From contig JBAZXW010000006.1 of NCBI GenBank assembly GCA_041659605.1, forward strand, positions 96,432 to 160,431: a stretch of 64,000 nt of DNA, in the 5' to 3' direction. The notes beneath the pieces are model-generated. The model was not told where the DNA came from. It saw only the letters and a list, made by a program, of their open reading frames with translations, and did no database searches. Numbering within the stretch: position 1 is the first letter of the stretch; each line of letters opens with the position of its first letter. Shown one piece after another: positions 1 to 12,100 of this stretch. The position numbers and the translations under genes were made by a program. The DNA is from Solimonas sp041659605. GTDB lineage: Bacteria; Pseudomonadota; Gammaproteobacteria; Nevskiales; Nevskiaceae.

Positions 1-297
1 CTTGGCGTGCATCACGCCTTCCTTGCGCCCCAGCGTGCTCGGCACGCGCACGAAATCGACGTCCCCCGCGCGCTTCTTGGCCCAGGCTTCGATCGTAGGA
101 TCGAACGCGTAGCAGTGCGGGCAACCGTACCAGAAGAACTCGGCGACCTCGATGCGCTTGGGGTCCGCGGGTGCCTGCACCTCGCGCACCTTCTTGTACT
201 GCTTGCCTTCGGTGAAGGTGGCGGCGTCCTGCGCAGAGCACGCGAACGCAAACAGGGCGAAGACGGCGGCGGAGACGCCGCGGACCATGGAGCGCAT
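1..297 (-). CDS. dsbA: Thiol:disulfide interchange protein DsbA (partial, C-terminus outside window)
   Basis: The first 99 residues of a periplasmic thiol oxidase run off the left edge. An N-terminal hydrophobic signal sequence (about residues 4–20) is followed by the thioredoxin-fold start and the CPHC redox motif at residues 59–62, within EFFWYGCPHC. CPHC is the signature of DsbA, which introduces disulfides into exported proteins. The gene lies 12 bases downstream of cytochrome c4 on the same strand, an order I know from pseudomonads (engB / cytochrome c4 / dsbA), so the two are probably co-transcribed. The start is the ATG at 297; another Met lies three codons further in. Confidence 0.93.
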   Translation of the reverse strand, partial: MRSMVRGVSAAVFALFAFACSAQDAATFTEGKQYKKVREVQAPADPKRIEVAEFFWYGCPHCYAFDPTIEAWAKKRAGDVDFVRVPSTLGRKEGVMHAK

Positions 298-309
298 GTC
301 GATTCCTTG

Positions 310-942
310 TTACTGCAAGCCGTTGACGTAGGACGCGAGGGCGTCGATCTCCGCTTCGGAGAGCTTGGCTGCGACCGTCGCCATCGTCTTCAAGTTCCCG
401 TCCGGCAGCGCCTTCTGCGACTCATCGCGGAAGATGCGCAGCACGTTGCCGACGTACTTGGCGTGCTGACCGCCGATGCGCGGGAACGCCGAGGCGGCAA
501 CACCCGCGCCGGTCGGGCCGTGGCAGGCGGCGCAGGCCGGCAGGCCGCGCGCGGCATCGCCGCTGCGATACAGCTTCTGCGCGACCGGCACCGCCGCTTC
601 GCTGGCAACGCCCGGGCTGGCCGGCTGCGCCGCGAAGTAGGCGGCGAGATCGCGCATGTCCTGGTCCGACAGATTGGCCGCCTGCGCGTTCATCAGCGGG
701 TTCTTGCGTATGCCGCTCTTGAGCCAGCCGAGCTGATCGTAGAGATAGCGCGCGCCCTGCCCGGCGAGCTTCGGCCACTCGGGGTTGGCGCTGTTGCCGC
801 CCGGACCGTGGCAGGCGACGCAGACGGTCGCCTTCGCGGCTCCGGCTTCGGCGCTGCCCTGGGTAAACGGATTCTTGTCCGCTTCGGCGGCCATGACCGC
901 AAGAGGCGCACACAGAACGGCGGCGAGCAGGACATGCTTCAT
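310..942 (-). CDS. Diheme cytochrome c4
   Basis: A 210-residue periplasmic electron carrier with a signal peptide (residues 1–19, cleavage near MAA/EAD). It has two tandem cytochrome c domains. Heme-binding CxxCH motifs are at residues 41–45 (CVACH) and 137–141 (CAACH), and likely distal Met ligands are M84 (NPLM) and M187 (KTM). Length and the two-domain layout match the cytochrome c4 family, which passes electrons to terminal oxidases. It shares the strand with dsbA, which follows 12 bases later; engB is divergent. Two heme sites plus this gene order make the call secure, but the exact electron partner is not visible. Confidence 0.93.
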   Translation of the reverse strand: MKHVLLAAVLCAPLAVMAAEADKNPFTQGSAEAGAAKATVCVACHGPGGNSANPEWPKLAGQGARYLYDQLGWLKSGIRKNPLMNAQAANLSDQDMRDLAAYFAAQPASPGVASEAAVPVAQKLYRSGDAARGLPACAACHGPTGAGVAASAFPRIGGQHAKYVGNVLRIFRDESQKALPDGNLKTMATVAAKLSEAEIDALASYVNGLQ

Positions 943-1106
943 GTTGCTTGAACTCCGGAAAAATTCGATCGCGACGGCGCCCTTCGAGGCGGCCGCTGTA
1001 CGGCCGGCATGGGTGCAATCCAGCGCGCGATTCTACAGTCCGGCACCGTGATTGGCACGCGGGCGGCGGCCCCGGCTATGCTTCGGCCGTCAACCGACCA
1101 TCCCCG

Positions 1107-1730
1107 ATGCGGTCCTCCAAACCCAATCCTTACGCCAGTGCGCGCTTTCTGCGTTCCTGTGCGCAGCTCGAGCAACTCCCGGACGACCATCTCCCGGAGC
1201 TGGCTTTCGCCGGGCGTTCCAATGCCGGCAAGTCCACAGCGCTGAATCGACTGTGCGGGCACAACGCGCTCGCACGCGTCAGCAAGACGCCGGGCCGCAC
1301 GCAGCTGATCAACCTGTTCGACGTGCCCGGCGGGCGCTTCGCCGACCTGCCCGGCTACGGCTTCGCCAAGGTGTCCAAGGACCAGCGCAGCAGCTGGGGC
1401 GAGCTGATCGGTCGCTACTTCGAGGCCCGCACCAACCTGTGCGGCATCGTGCTGATCATGGACGTGCGTCACCCGCTGACGACCTTCGACCAGCAGATGA
1501 TCGACTGGGCCGTCGGCCATGGCGTCGCCTGCCATCTGCTGCTGACCAAGGCCGACAAGCTCGGCTACGGCGCGGCCAAGAACACCCTGCTGGCGGTGCG
1601 CAAGGCGGCGCCGCAGCTCAGCAACATCACCGCGCAGCTGTTCTCGGCACAGACGGACGCGGGCATCGACGAATTTCGCGACCGTGTCGCCGCGCTGCTC
1701 GCCGCGCACGGCGCGTCGGAGCCGGCATGA
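1107..1730 (+). CDS. engB: Ribosome biogenesis GTPase EngB (YsxC/YihA)
   Basis: A 207-residue GTPase of the TrmE-Era-EngA-EngB superfamily, needed for late assembly of the 50S subunit. The P-loop is GRSNAGKS at residues 36–43. G2 lies in KTPGRTQ, G3 is DLPGYG and G4 is TKAD. The reading frame is open further upstream, but the ATG at 1107 gives the normal EngB N-terminus (MRSSKPNPYASARF), whereas the upstream stretch is Arg-rich and unlike any family member. The last four bases overlap the start of the next gene (ATGA), suggesting translational coupling with the GGDEF/EAL-like protein. Confidence 0.95.
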   Translation: MRSSKPNPYASARFLRSCAQLEQLPDDHLPELAFAGRSNAGKSTALNRLCGHNALARVSKTPGRTQLINLFDVPGGRFADLPGYGFAKVSKDQRSSWGELIGRYFEARTNLCGIVLIMDVRHPLTTFDQQMIDWAVGHGVACHLLLTKADKLGYGAAKNTLLAVRKAAPQLSNITAQLFSAQTDAGIDEFRDRVAALLAAHGASEPA

Positions 1731-3826
1731 GTACGGGTCCGCAGTCCGCGCCGCTCGGCCAGCTGCAGCGTAGCCGCAGCTTCGCACTCTGGTCGCTGCT
1801 GGTCCTGGCCGTGGCCAGCAGCCTGGCCGGCTTTGCTTTGTGGCAGTGGGGCCCGCGCCTGCTGACGGAATCGCGCGCCGCCCTGGTCGCCGCGCAGACC
1901 CTGCTGTTCCTGGCCTTGGCTGCGGCATCGTGGTGGCTGGCCGTGGCGCGGCCTCTGGCACGCCTGCAGGAACAACTGCGCGCGCCGCCCGCGCCCGCGC
2001 CCGCTGCGCCGCCCGGCGAAGCGCGGAGCCAGGAACCGCAGCAGGAGCGCGACAAGCTTTCGAATCAGCTCAACGCCATGCTGCAGATGAACCGCACGAT
2101 GCGCGACAAGCTGGCGCGCCTGGGCGCGGAACAACAGTCGGCGCTGCGCGCACGCGACGCCCTGCTCGGCGCCACCCAGGACCCGCTGATCCTGACCGAT
2201 GCCGCGGGCACGGTGCTGGGCGTCAGCGGTCCGGCCGCCACCTCGCTGCGGCGCGCGCGCGAGGACCTGATCGGCAAACGCTTCGAGGACGTCGTGCCGC
2301 TGTTCCAGGCCGGCGTCGGCGCCTTCGAAAAGCATCCGCTGCGCCAGTTTCTCACCGGCGTGCTGAGCTCCCGCTCCGGCATTCCGCAGATCCAGCAGGC
2401 GGTGCTGCTCACTGCGGACAACGAGCCGATCACGGTCTTCGTGACCGCTGGCGCGATCGTCGATGGCGCCAGCCAGGTCATCGGCGGCACGGTGCGCTTC
2501 GCGCGGACCGACACGCCGGCATCGGAGCCGGCGGCGACGCCGACCCTGTCCCTGAGCGACTCCGAGATGGGCGCCTGGGCTGCCAAACTGCTGTCGCGCG
2601 AGCCCTTCGAGCGGCGCATCGAGGACTTGCTCATCGAGAGCAGAGGCACCGGTGCGCACCACATGCTGCTGTACCTGCGCGTCGACGAGCTGGAGCGCAT
2701 CAACGATCAGGCCGGCTACTGGGCCGGCGAGCAGGCCCTGTGGCACGCCGCCAAGAACTTCGCGCTCGCGCTGGTCGACGCCGGCACCGGTTACCGCTGC
2801 TCGAACAACCGCTTTGCCAGCTTGCTGATCGGTCACGACGAGACGCGCGCGCTGGCCGTCGCCGAGCGCATCCGCAGCCACGCCGAGAACAACGACCTGG
2901 TGTGGGAGGGCAAGAGCATCCGCTGCACCTTCAGCATCGCGGTGCTGCCGCTCGACCGCGACACGCCCAAGCTGTCCGACCTGCTCGGCGCCGCCGAAAC
3001 GCTGCTGTCGGAAGCCCGCCGTCGCAGCGGCAATTGCGTCCTGCACAAGATTCCGGACGAGGCCGCCGTGTCGCGCCAGCGCGACGATCAGACCTGGCTC
3101 GAATGGCTGCTGCCGCGCCTGGACAGTGGCCGCGCCCACCTCATCTCGCAGGAGACTCGCTCGCTGTCCGTGCCGCCACTGCGGCCGCTGCTGGAGTTCT
3201 TCATCCGCGTCGAGGACGACGACGGCGTCTGGCTCGAACCGGGGTACTACCTGCCGGCGATCGAGCGCTTGCACCAGTCTCACCGCGTCGACCTGTGGGC
3301 GTTGCAGCATCTGCTCGAAGCACTGGCGAAAGACCTGGCGCTGTTCGAGACCCACGGCATGGCAAGCCTGAACCTGGCACCGCAGACGCTACTGGACGAT
3401 ACCTTCGCAGCCCGGGCCTTCGAGACGATCGCCGGCTCGATGGTGCCGGCCGAACGCCTGTGCTTTGAAATCGATGAGGCCTTCGCGGTCAGCCAGAGTT
3501 CGGTCGTGCAACGCTTCATGGAGCAGTTGCGCCCGCTGGGCGTGCGCTTCGCGCTCGATCGCTGCCACACGACGACCGGCATCACGCAGCTGCGCCAGCT
3601 GCCGATCGATTACATGAAGATCCACCCGCAGATCACGCGCAACATCGAGAGCGATGCCCTCGACCGCACGCATCTGGAATGGATCTGCCAGGCCGCGCAC
3701 CTGCTCGGCCGCAAGACGGTCGCGATCAACATCGAATCGCCCGCCGCGCTGTCCCTGCTGCGCACCGCCGGGGTGGACTACGTGCAGGGCAGCGCAGTGA
3801 ACAAGATGGGCCCCATGATGACGTAG
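1727..3826 (+). CDS. Membrane protein with PAS-like, degenerate GGDEF and degenerate EAL domains
   Basis: A 699-residue protein. Two hydrophobic segments (about 17–40 and 52–75) anchor it, followed by a Pro/Ala-rich linker with charged helix (80–140), a PAS-like region (about 145–255), a GGDEF-like fold (about 285–440) and an EAL-like fold (about 465–695). The GGDEF signature is replaced by RCSNNRF (357–363). In the EAL region the usual ExL is LEF (489–491), the DDFG loop is DRCHTTTG (611–618) and the KID metal site is KIH (631–633). The YVQG motif near the end survives (685–688). It therefore probably neither makes nor cleaves c-di-GMP and may bind it or a partner. The start overlaps engB by four bases. 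A hairpin follows the stop. Confidence 0.85.
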   Translation: MSTGPQSAPLGQLQRSRSFALWSLLVLAVASSLAGFALWQWGPRLLTESRAALVAAQTLLFLALAAASWWLAVARPLARLQEQLRAPPAPAPAAPPGEARSQEPQQERDKLSNQLNAMLQMNRTMRDKLARLGAEQQSALRARDALLGATQDPLILTDAAGTVLGVSGPAATSLRRAREDLIGKRFEDVVPLFQAGVGAFEKHPLRQFLTGVLSSRSGIPQIQQAVLLTADNEPITVFVTAGAIVDGASQVIGGTVRFARTDTPASEPAATPTLSLSDSEMGAWAAKLLSREPFERRIEDLLIESRGTGAHHMLLYLRVDELERINDQAGYWAGEQALWHAAKNFALALVDAGTGYRCSNNRFASLLIGHDETRALAVAERIRSHAENNDLVWEGKSIRCTFSIAVLPLDRDTPKLSDLLGAAETLLSEARRRSGNCVLHKIPDEAAVSRQRDDQTWLEWLLPRLDSGRAHLISQETRSLSVPPLRPLLEFFIRVEDDDGVWLEPGYYLPAIERLHQSHRVDLWALQHLLEALAKDLALFETHGMASLNLAPQTLLDDTFAARAFETIAGSMVPAERLCFEIDEAFAVSQSSVVQRFMEQLRPLGVRFALDRCHTTTGITQLRQLPIDYMKIHPQITRNIESDALDRTHLEWICQAAHLLGRKTVAINIESPAALSLLRTAGVDYVQGSAVNKMGPMMT

Positions 3827-3845
3827 TGCGCGTCCCGCGCAAGAA

Positions 3846-3874
3846 CGGCGCCATCCATGGCGCCGACTTTCGAA
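3846..3874. repeat. REP-like palindrome, GCCATGGATGGC family (copy 1)
   Basis: A perfect hairpin (CGGCGCCAT, two-base loop, ATGGCGCCG) is followed by ACTTTCGAAA. The same unit in inverted orientation follows slyD at 30589–30617 (TTTTGAAAGTCGGGGCCATGG...), so this is a dispersed element, not a gene-specific site. It starts 20 bases after the stop of the GGDEF/EAL gene and may help end that transcript, although no T-run follows on the plus strand. Confidence 0.6.
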
Positions 3875-3884
3875 ACCAGCTCCA

Positions 3885-4004
3885 CAAATAAAAAGGCCCG
3901 GTGACTGTTGGGGGAACAGCCACCGGGCGACACTTCCGGCGTTGGGGGATGCCGGATCCGCCCAGGGAGTGAGGCGGAGAGCGGGACAGGGAGTATCACC
4001 GCTC
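3885..4004 (-). ncRNA. Candidate sRNA with four C-rich-loop hairpins downstream of polA (sX13/ErsA-like)
   Basis: Read on the minus strand, four hairpins stand nearly end to end. Hairpin 1 (3979–4004) has stem GAGCGG/CCGCTC with CTCCC in the loop. Hairpin 2 (3957–3978) has stem TCCGCC/GGCGGA with CTCCC. Hairpin 3 (3935–3956) has stem TCCGGC/GCCGGA with CCCCC. A strong terminator stem (3896–3928) has loop CCCCC and is followed by a T-run (3894–3886). The transcript would be about 120 nt, starting just below a promoter-like TTGAAC/TCTAAT pair. From memory, Spot 42, ErsA and Xanthomonas sX13 also sit beside polA, and sX13 has C-rich loops and similar length. The structure is seen directly; expression and family assignment are inferred. 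Confidence 0.75.
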
Positions 4005-4009
4005 GAAGG

Positions 4010-4039
4010 ATTAGATGGGGCCGGTCCGGCAAAGTTCAA
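4010..4039 (-). promoter_or_regulatory. Putative sigma70 promoter of the polA-downstream sRNA
   Basis: On the minus strand TTGAAC (4039–4034) and TCTAAT (4015–4010) are separated by 18 bases. The expected start site falls at about 4003–4004, exactly at the first hairpin of the sRNA candidate. It lies 119 bases or more beyond the polA stop codon. Confidence 0.55.
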
Positions 4040-4157
4040 ACGCTGCGCTGCAAGCGCTGCTTGACCCCGAAACTGAATGATTTCTGAACTTTTGAAATCA
4101 ATCGGTTAGCGCGCCGCGGCCGCCCGAATCCGGTGCGGTTCGGCAACAAAATTTCGT

Positions 4158-6913
<2,756 letters not shown>

Positions 6914-6917
<4 letters not shown>

Positions 6918-8161
6918 GGCAGCAGGTGCTCGCCGCGCAGCAAGTCGTCGAGCGACTCGCGCTCGCGCACAACCTGCACGCGGTCGCCGTCGACCATCAC
7001 CTCGGCCGCGCGCGGGCGCGTGTTGTAGTTCGACGACATCACGAAGCCGTAAGCGCCGGCGGTGCGCACCGCGAGCAGATCGCCCGACGCAATCGTCAGC
7101 TCGCGATCCTTGCCGATCCAGTCGCCGGTTTCGCACACCGGGCCGACGATGTCGTAAATCTGCGCCGCCACGTCGCCGCGCGGCTGCACCGGCACGATGT
7201 TCATCCACGCCTGGTACAGCGTCGGCCGCAGCAGGTCGTTCATCGCCGCGTCGACGATCGCGAAGGACTTCTCTTCGCCACCCTTGATCCCGAGCACGCG
7301 CGTCACCAGGATGCCGGCGTTGCCGGCGATTGCGCGGCCCGGTTCGGTGAGGATGCGCAGGCCACGATCGGCGAGCCGCGGCTTGATCGCCAGTGCCCAG
7401 TCGCGCGGCTCCGGCGGGTTCTCGTCGCGGTAGCGCACACCCAGGCCGCCGCCGACGTCGATGTGGCGCAAGCCGATGCCGCGCGCCTTGAGCCGGTCGA
7501 CCAGCGCGAGCACACGCTCCAGCGCATCGAGAAACGGCGACAGGTCCAGCAGCTGCGAACCGATGTGGCTGGCGACACCGACGATCTCGATGCCGGACAG
7601 CAGCGCGGCGTCGGCATACAGGCGCTCGGCCGTGGCGATGTCGACGCCGAACTTGTTCTTCTTCAGGCCCGTCGAGATGTACGGATGAGTCTTCGCATCG
7701 ACGTCCGGGTTCACGCGCAGCGCAATTGGCGCGCGCGTGTTCATGCTGCGCGCAATAGCGTCGAGCTGCCGCAGCTCGAATTCTGATTCGACGTTGAAGC
7801 AGTAGATGCCGGCGTTCAGCGCCGTGCGCATCTCGTCCTCGGTCTTGCCGACGCCGGAGAACACGACCTTGGCCGGATCGCCGCCGGCGCGCAGCACGCG
7901 GTGCAGCTCGCCGCCGGAGACGATGTCGAAACCGGCGCCCAGCCGCGCCAGCACCTGCAGCACGGCAATGTTGGAATTGGCCTTGACCGCATAGCAGACG
8001 CGATGGTCCGTTCCGGCAAGCGCCTCGTCGAAGGCGCGGAAGTGCCGCGTCAGCGTCGCCCGCGAATAGACGTAGCAGGGCGTGCCGTGGCGCGCGGCGA
8101 TCTCCGCGACCGGCACGTCCTCGGCATACAGGCGGCCGTCGCGATACTCGAAATGATCCAC
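6914..8161 (-). CDS. lysA: Diaminopimelate decarboxylase
   Basis: A 415-residue PLP-dependent decarboxylase that converts meso-diaminopimelate to lysine, the last step of lysine synthesis. Seen motifs are the PLP lysine in CYAVKANSN (K60), HIGSQ, the GGGLG phosphate-binding loop and the C-terminal CETGDW containing the substrate-binding Cys of alanine-racemase-fold decarboxylases. The start is inferred as GTG at 8161 (VDHFEYRDG), because the in-frame upstream stretch overlaps the lptM frame and does not resemble the family. Order lptM–lysA is common in gammaproteobacteria; here polA replaces the usual downstream dapF. Confidence 0.95.
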
Positions 8162-8174
8162 GGACGTCGGGTCC

Positions 8175-8306
8175 TCAGGGCTGGAAAGTGGGCGCAGGGG
8201 TCGGGCTGGGCGGCGCGGCGGTCCGCTCCGGCAGGTACAAGGGCCCGGCCTGGCCGCAGGCGGCCAGCAGCAGCGCGGACACAAGGATCAGGCGCAGTCG
8301 CAGCAT
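8175..8306 (-). CDS. lptM: LPS translocon maturation chaperone LptM (YifL-type small lipoprotein)
   Basis: A 43-residue lipoprotein ending 13 bases before lysA. The signal sequence MLRLRLILVSALLLAAC carries a lipobox (LAAC), and the mature start CGQAGPLYLP matches the conserved CGxxGPLY(F/L)P signature of LptM/YifL, which assists disulfide maturation of LptD in the outer-membrane LPS translocon. The rest is a Pro/Thr/Ala-rich tail, usual for the family. Synteny with lysA is as in E. coli (yifL–dapF region). It is easily missed because of its size. Confidence 0.9.
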   Translation of the reverse strand: MLRLRLILVSALLLAACGQAGPLYLPERTAAPPSPTPAPTFQP

Positions 8307-8394
8307 GGGCGGAGGCATCGGCGGCGGCTCGAAAAACGGTCGTGAAGTATAGCTGCCGTTGCCGCCGCAGCTTCACGCACCGACAATCCGCGGC

Positions 8395-9078
8395 ATGAAA
8401 CGCATCGAAACCGATCAGGAAGTCGTCCTCGAACCCTCGGCGCCGGCTCAGGCCGCGGTGATCTGGCTGCACGGCCTGGGCGCCGACGGCTTCGATTTCG
8501 TGCCGATCGTGCCGCAGCTGCGCCTGTCCGGCGCGCCGGTGCGCTTCGTCTTTCCGCACGCACCAGTGCGGCCGGTGACGCTCAATGCCGGCTTTCCGAT
8601 GCGCGCCTGGTACGACATCGTCAGCCTCGATGCGGAGGGCCGCGCCGACGAAGCCGGCATCCGCGAATCGGCGCAGCGCGTCGAGAATTACATCGCCGAG
8701 CAGGTCGCCGCCGGCATCCCGTCGCAGCGCATCCTGCTGGCCGGCTTCTCGCAGGGCGGTGCGGTCGCGCTGCACTGCGCGCTGCGCCATGCGCAGCCGC
8801 TCGGTGGACTGATCGCGCTGTCAACCTACTTGCCGCTGCACAGCCGCGTCGCCGCGGAGCGGCACGAAGCGAACCGGGCCTTGCCGGTGTTCCTCGCGCA
8901 CGGACAGTTCGACCCGATCGTGCCCTTCGAGTGGGGCCGCGAAACCCAACGCATCCTGCAGTCGCTCGACTGCCCGGTGGAGTGGCACGCCTACCCGATG
9001 CAGCACGAAGTCTGCGCCGACGAGATCGACGATCTGGGTGCGTGGCTGCGCGCGCGCCTCGCGTCGTGGCAAACGTAG
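8395..9078 (+). CDS. Carboxylesterase / phospholipase family alpha/beta hydrolase
   Basis: A 227-residue cytoplasmic alpha/beta hydrolase (abhydrolase_2 family, acyl-protein thioesterase-like). The oxyanion region is LHGLGADG (26–32 area). The nucleophile Ser119 is in GFSQGG, and the remaining triad is Asp173 (GQFDPIV) and His204 (MQHEV). The ATG at 8395 gives the usual N-terminus; the 12 codons before it are untypical. It is divergent from lptM with an 88-base gap that must hold both promoters. The natural substrate cannot be told from sequence. Confidence 0.88.
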   Translation: MKRIETDQEVVLEPSAPAQAAVIWLHGLGADGFDFVPIVPQLRLSGAPVRFVFPHAPVRPVTLNAGFPMRAWYDIVSLDAEGRADEAGIRESAQRVENYIAEQVAAGIPSQRILLAGFSQGGAVALHCALRHAQPLGGLIALSTYLPLHSRVAAERHEANRALPVFLAHGQFDPIVPFEWGRETQRILQSLDCPVEWHAYPMQHEVCADEIDDLGAWLRARLASWQT

Positions 9079-9117
9079 GGCGGACCATGTCCGCCGGCGG
9101 CCGTGGGCCGCCCTACG
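9074..9117. repeat. Inverted repeat CGTAGGGCGG...CCGCCCTACG (REP-like)
   Basis: Ten-base perfect arms at 9074–9083 and 9108–9117 flank a further GC-rich palindromic core (ACCATGTCCGCCGGCGGCC). The left arm overlaps the last bases of the esterase gene. It lies between convergent genes (esterase and tamB) and could slow transcription from both sides, but no T-run is present. Confidence 0.6.
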
Positions 9118-9133
9118 CCCGGGCGCGAAACGT

Positions 9134-9168
9134 TTGGTGGGCTGAGCGAAAGCGAATCCCATCCTACA
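9134..9168. repeat. Degenerate copy of the GTAGGATGGGCTGAGCG repeat
   Basis: TTGGTGGGCTGAGCG...CCCATCCTAC is an imperfect version of the inverted repeat found complete at 22199–22282 and in part at 15299–15325. It sits just before the tamB stop codon. Confidence 0.55.
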
Positions 9169-9175
9169 AGTCCCA

Positions 9176-12100
9176 TCACCTCTCGATCGTGTAAAGCACG
9201 TCGCCGCCGGACACGGTGCCGGTTTCGGTCGACAGCTTGAAGCCGCGGCCGATGTCGTACTGCAGCTTGAGGCTGTGTCCGGGCAGGAACAGCGACACGC
9301 CGTAGCTGATGAACAGCTTGGGCGAGAGGTATTTGCCGATCGTCAACCGTGCCTGGGCGCTGGTCTCGCCGGGCTTGGCGCCGACCGTGACTTCGTCGAC
9401 GCCGAGACCCTTGCCGAGGCGCTGCGCCAGCCACTCGCTGCCGGCGAAACCCAGTGACAGCGCGGCGTCGGCGACCAGCGCGCGATCCGAGGCGCTGCTG
9501 GTGCCTTCGTCAAGTGCGCGCCCCAGAACCAGCCATGACAGCTGCCGTTCCTGCGGCATCGCCGGCGTCGAGAACAGGCTGAACTCGGGCTGCTCGAGCG
9601 TGCCGCGCACCAGCACGCCGACGGTGATGTCCTCTCGCGGCTTGCGCGTCGCGCGCAGCTCGACGGCGGGATCGGTCAGGGCGCCGCCGTTGAACAGCAA
9701 GCGTCCGGTTTCGATATTCAGATCCTGGCCGTAGGCCTTGTAACGGCCGCCGACCAGCTGCAACTCACCGCGCGCACGCGTCGGCACCCCGGGCGCCTCG
9801 CGTACCGTCACCGCGCCGGTGAGCTGCGACTTCAGGCCCAGGCCGTCGAAGCGCACGGCGTCGCCGAGCTTGAGCTGGATGTCGGCGTGCAGACCCAGCC
9901 GGCTCCCGGTGCCGACATCGACGCCGCGGCGGACGATGACCTGGTCCGAACTCGGGCCGACGCCCTGCTCGACGGTCTTGGGCGTGATGTCCGCGCGCGG
10001 CACTTCGACGACGCCCTCGGCATGCAGTTCGTCACCCTTGAGCTTGAGCGTCAGCTGTGGAGAGATCCAGACCTTCGCATCCGGCCGACGCAGCGCCTGG
10101 AAACGGTCGCCGGCGACGCGCAGATCGACGCCGCCATCCGCCGCCCACGGGTCGACGCGACCCTCGACGCTGAGCACGCCGCCGTCGGACCAGGCGCGCG
10201 CGCTCAGCGACCACGGCGACGCCGCGGTTCCGGAGAGCGTGGCCTCGACGCGTTCCAGCGTGATGCCGGGCGTGCGCAGGCGCAGACCGGCATCGGTCAC
10301 TTCGAGCTTGCCGGCGAGCGCCGGCGCCGCCGGCGTGCCGGACAGTTCGACGCGCCCGTCGAGGCGGCCGTGCACGCGTTCAAGTTCGGTGTTGAGCACA
10401 CGCAGCCACGACAGATCGGGAACCTCCGCACGCAGCTCGCCGCTGAGCGCGCGCCGCATGAAGTCGGTGCCCGGTCCGAGCTGCGCGTCGAGGTACAGGC
10501 CACCTTGCTCGAAGGGCAGCGTCGCTTGAGCCGACAAGCCCGATCCGGCTTCCTGCACGGTGAGCCGGCCTGGCAGCAGGCGCAGCGGCGGAAAGCCGTT
10601 GCGCACGATCTGCACGGCGCTGCTGTGCAGGTCGGCGCGCAGATCGCTGAGCCCGCTGCCACCGACATCCGCATAGCCCTCGCCGTCGACCTGCCCCTGC
10701 GCGCGCGCGCCGCCCGGCAGCCAGGGATCGAGCGCGGCGAGCAGGAATCGCTCCAGGCGAAAAGCGATGCGGCGGCCGCCGTCGACCGGGCGCAGGCCGG
10801 CGCAGACGCGCGCAACCTCGGAAGCAAAGCAGGCCGGGTCCAGCTCGACGTCGGGGCCGTCGATGCGCAGCGCAGTGGCCTCCTCCAAAGTCCACGGCGC
10901 CAGGCTGCCGGCACTGAGGCGCGCACTGGTCAGCGTGCCGGTCCACTTGCGCTGCGGCACATCGACGGCGCCGTCGAGCACAGCGGCGCCGCGCCCCTGC
11001 GGCAACGTCGCGTCAAGCGTCAGCCGATGTGCTGCCGCACGTCCGCGCAGGCTCAGCTGCGCCTGCGTGATCGGGGTGCTAGTGCCGGCGGCAATGTCGC
11101 GCAGCTGCGCGTCGAGTCGCGTGTCGCCGGCCGGATCGACATCGAATGAGGTCGACAACGCCTTCACGCTGTACGCCTGATAGCGCAACGCATCGGCCTG
11201 CAGCGTGCCGGCCGCACGGGGCGCAGTGATCGGGCCGTCCAGGCGCAAGTCCGCGCGCGCGCGGCCGGCCAGCGGCGCCCAGATCGAGCGCAGATCGGTG
11301 CTGTCGAGCTTCGCGTCCAGCGCCAGGGCCGGCCAGACGTCGCCGCGGGCGCTCAGCCGGCTCGACCCCGACTGCAGCTCGAAGGCCTGCAGGCTCAAGC
11401 GCTCGGCCTGGTAACGACCGGTCGCGTCAAGCCGCAGCGGATAGCCATTGAGCTGCGAGTCGTCGAGCGCGACCGCAAAGCGCACATCCGGGGTCGCGCC
11501 GCCGAGCAGGGCCTGCGCGTCGACGCGGCCGCCGATGCGGCCATCGAATTGCGGCAGCCAGTGCTGCGGTTGCAGGTCGACGAGCCGGCCCTGCAGGTCG
11601 AGCCGCAAGGCTTCGGCCCAGCTGAAGGTGGCCTGCGCGTCGAGCGTGCCGTGGCCGCTGTCGAGCAGTGCGTGCTCGGCAGTCACCTCGTCGAGCGTGC
11701 CGCGCCCGCGCGCGTCGAGCTTGAAGCGCTCGCCGGCAGCGGCCAGCGCGCCAGAAACATCAAAGCGCCAGTCGTCGAAACGACCGGTCCAGTGCAGCGT
11801 GCCGCCGTCGCTGTACGCGACGGGATCGCCGCTCAGCGGCCAGCGCAGCGCGCGCCAGAGCAAGCGCAGATCGGAGTCGCGGCCATAGCCGAGCCGGCCT
11901 TCGAGATCGGCGTCGCCCGGACCCTGCAGGTGCAGCTGCGCGACTTGCAATCCGTCCGGCAGCAGCTGAGCGGCGCCATCGACCTGCACCGCGCCGATCC
12001 AGGGCGTCACTGCGGCCAGGTGCGCCAGGCGTACCGCGTCACCGATCCACGAACCGCTCAGCTGGACCGCATCGAAGTGCAGCGGTTCGTTGTCGTGTAC

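Noticed and set aside
7..951. Long plus-strand reading frame across dsbA and cytochrome c4
   Set aside because: It is the antisense of two clear minus-strand genes and has an Arg/Ala-rich composition without any domain.
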